Positions 61,472-64,000 of a stretch of 64,000 nucleotides of DNA are shown here, in pieces. The stretch comes from Branchinecta lynchi. Lineage: Eukaryota > Arthropoda > Branchiopoda > Anostraca > Branchinectidae. A program made the position numbers and the translations under genes. Numbering within the stretch: position 1 is the first letter of the stretch; every line of letters starts with the position of its first letter. The notes beneath the pieces are model-generated. The model was not told the origin of the DNA, made no database searches, and worked only from the letters and a program-made list of their open reading frames with translations. The stretch covers positions 25,101,252 to 25,165,251 of the forward strand of contig JAKZAP010000004.1 in NCBI GenBank assembly GCA_023053575.1. Reading direction: 5' to 3'.

Positions 61472-62345
61472 CTGAAAAACAAGACAGAAATTGACTGATG
61501 AAAAATCTGTAGCCTGCGTAGTAGTAAGGTAGTAGTACGAAAAAGTTGCATGTAATACTATGTAATAGCAAATAATACTATCATTTAATGTGCCCCAGAC
61601 TGGTCCGATCTTAAGTAGTAGTATCCAGTAGTATCCTTGCCATAGTAGCATCCAATCTTGCTAATAGCAGTATGCAGTAACACGGTAGCCTTGAAGTAGA
61701 AGCATGTAGTAGCATCAGTTAGTACTGCATGCTACTTTTTCGTACTACTTCACAGTACTATTCTGAGATAAATTTTTCATCGGGTACTGGAACTGTATAA
61801 AACAAAACTGGCGCATTTGTGATGGAACACGTGTAACTGGATGGACCCAGTGCTGTAGAACCCAGTTTAACTGGAACTAACATCCATTGGGATGTTGGTT
61901 CAGGAATGTTTTCGCATAGGCATGCTATTTTTCCCTGACCAACGTCTTAACCAGATCCATACGGTAATTCTGAATATCTTTAATTCTGGTCCAGCCAAGA
62001 TTATGACCTTCTCATAAATTTTTGTTTTTTCCAGATTCCATCAAGCTACTATTCTGGCGCGAAAAATTAATGTTTTCTGGAAAATGTCTTTGAATTCTTA
62101 ATGTCTTTAATATCAGTCTAGATTCCTTCTCGTCAATTTTCTTGTAGTTCTAAGCGAACTACTTGTCTCGGGCGAAAACGAAGCTCAAATATGGAATTCC
62201 CTTTACTCCATAATTGACAGCCTCTTTTGTTTTAATAAAAAATCACTCCTTAATTGATACCCACACCCCGATATCTATAGGACTATGATCAAAGCCCATC
62301 CACGACCTTGACCTGTTTTTCGACCCAAAGAATCCTCAGTTTTGT

Positions 62346-62727
62346 TTGAAAGAACCTATCTTACCTATAATTGTAACGCAACCTACTTCCAGAATCACGC
62401 CATATATTTCTAAGCCCGGAGACCCCAATTTCGTACGGTACATTCTAACCCCTCAAACAAAACCACGCTGATTTTTTTCACTTGCCGTGCTGTGCTACCT
62501 TCGATAAGTCTGACGCTGTCGACGGTTGTCTGCAAGAAGTTTTTCCATCAGAAAAAAACATTATGTAAACTGTTTCCCTGTTTTCGCTACAAGTCAACGA
62601 GTCTCGGAAAAGGCTTAAAATAGCCAAAACCGTGAGTTATTTGTTGAAAGCCTGGCCTAGTTATAGAGTATCCAAATGTTTTAAAATACTGTAAACTGAA
62701 GAGTAAATAGTGGGAGGGGTCCTTTAA
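62346..62727. mobile_element. Family H MITE, copy 5
   Basis: Left GAAAGAACCTATCTTACC (TTAA mutated), right GGGTCCTTTAA. The body is colinear with 8703-9081. Confidence 0.7.
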
Positions 62728-63758
62728 TGTCTTTAATATCCGGTCTTGCCCAGATTCCTTCTCATAAATTTTCTTTTTTTGCCAGGTTCTAACTGAACTA
62801 CTTGTCTGGAGCGAAAACAAAGCTCAGATATGGATTCAGCATGTTCATTTACCCGATAATTGACAGTCCGTTTAGTTACAACAAAAAATCACTTTTTAAT
62901 TGATATCCACACGCTGATATGTATAGGACTAAGATCAAAGCCCATCCACGGCCTTGACCTTTTTTTTAACACAAAGAATCCTCAGACCATGTTTGAGTCT
63001 ACCCAATTCCAGAGTAATCCTGCGCATAGACGACCAAATTTACGACACTACATTTAGGGATTTAAAAATTACAAGAGAGACAGGTTGAGCGACAATGATG
63101 GAAGAATTTGGCGTAAACATCAGTAAATCTACTTCCCTTGACCTTCCCCGAGTCGTGTTCAAGACGCATAAAATATTGACCAGGATATGTTAGTGATAAC
63201 CGTATAGACAATCAAATGACACCAAGAGGGAAACTAAGTGATATGTCAGTGTGGTTATACCAGACCGTGACGAAGCCAACATATCTCACGCTCACACGAC
63301 TTCTGGTCACTAGCCACAGCAAGGTCCTACCGACTATAGCATTTCTTAAGCAAAGCTTTCTGCATGAACTCACTTAAATTACTCCATAATTAATTAGTGA
63401 TTTTGGAGTTAAATATAAAGCGTTCTAACGTTTCCACGTCCATGTCGCCAGCTCATACAAGTGCGGCCGTGGGACCATCTAGATCGATATCAGGTCTGTC
63501 ACAAATACATGCATCGGATTACTCGACTGGGTGGGGGGGGGGGGGTAGTGTAACGGATGATCGCAACACTTGTATGTAATGCTCCGCAAGTCACAACTCC
63601 CTCGGTATACGTCACCATGATTAAGCTTTTGATGAAGAGTGCCAAACTTGGTTCCGCGTAAGTGCAAGATTGCTAAATGTTCCTACACAATTAAGGTAAG
63701 CAATATTGGGTTCAAGTGAGTGCAAGATTGCAAGCAGAAGCCGGCTACAGCGGGACCG

Positions 63759-64000
63759 ACTAAAAAGAGGCAAGGCATGGCACGTTACGGCGCAAGAGGC
63801 ACGAGTAATAAAAAGTAATTAGCAAGTAAGAAAAGTAGACAAGTAAGTGAGAGTTTGTAACTCCAGAGCCTAAAAGAAGGCACGTTAGAATATTGGTTGT
63901 ACCCCTCACTCCCAAGCCTGTGAAGGGGCCCTTTTAGTTTTCGTGCCTCTTTTTAGTACTCGTGCCTCCTACACTATCTCGTGCCGTGCCTCTTTTTAGT
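63759..64000. repeat. Inverted repeat at window end
   Basis: ACTAAAAAGAGGCAAGGCAT at the left is mirrored by CGTGCCTCTTTTTAGT at 63985-64000 and again near 63942. The right limit may lie beyond the window. Confidence 0.6.

Larger units (their letters stand above)
61472..64000. other. FAR intron running off the window
   Basis: 61490-61760 has GTAGTA-rich repeats. 62100-62345 and 62728-62990 are direct copies of about 250 bp (GACAGCCTCTTTTGTTTTAA / GACAGTCCGTTTAGTTACAA, GATCAAAGCCCATCCACG) flanking family H copy 5. No upstream FAR exon was found. Confidence 0.5.

Overview
The window is 64 kb of intron-rich, repeat-dense genomic DNA from an animal. Protein-coding content is small (under 3 kb). 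All supported exons have GT-AG boundaries, and nine of ten donors in the best gene are GTAAGT. Most of the rest is small inverted-repeat transposons (MITEs), foldback elements, decayed CR1-like non-LTR retrotransposon tails and homopolymer G/C tracts. The proteins are clearly metazoan but not vertebrate. An invertebrate, probably marine, is my inference; I cannot name the phylum from the sequence alone.

Layout. (1) 3224-28226, plus strand: the 5' and central part of a p70 ribosomal protein S6 kinase gene (RPS6KB1 orthologue). Eleven exons give 401 residues: TOS motif, complete kinase domain, AGC C-terminal extension, turn motif and hydrophobic motif. The eleventh exon runs into a 100-N assembly gap (28227-28326), so the autoinhibitory C-terminus is missing. 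(2) 29710-32722, minus strand: two phase-compatible exons of an unrecognised gene that begins with an ATG at 32722. It converges on the S6K 3' end. (3) 32723-55518: about 23 kb with no recognisable gene. It holds repeats and one weak orphan exon candidate (49348-49532, minus). (4) 55519-61471, minus strand: the last three coding exons of a fatty acyl-CoA reductase (FAR1-like). The exons for the Rossmann and catalytic part must lie beyond 64000. (5) 61472-64000: FAR intron and repeats.

S6 kinase is the mTORC1 effector that drives ribosome and protein synthesis. FAR makes fatty alcohols for ether lipids or waxes. Nothing in the sequence suggests the three genes are functionally linked.

The most informative material is the transposon archaeology. 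Several families show exact target-site duplications readable by eye: 8 bp for three or four hAT-like families, 3 bp for family A, and TTAA for family H. Several insertions are nested, which gives relative ages. MITEs sit within about 20-70 bp of the splice sites of exons 4, 8 and 9 of the S6 kinase gene. I found no tRNA, rRNA, CRISPR array or evident new multi-gene system.
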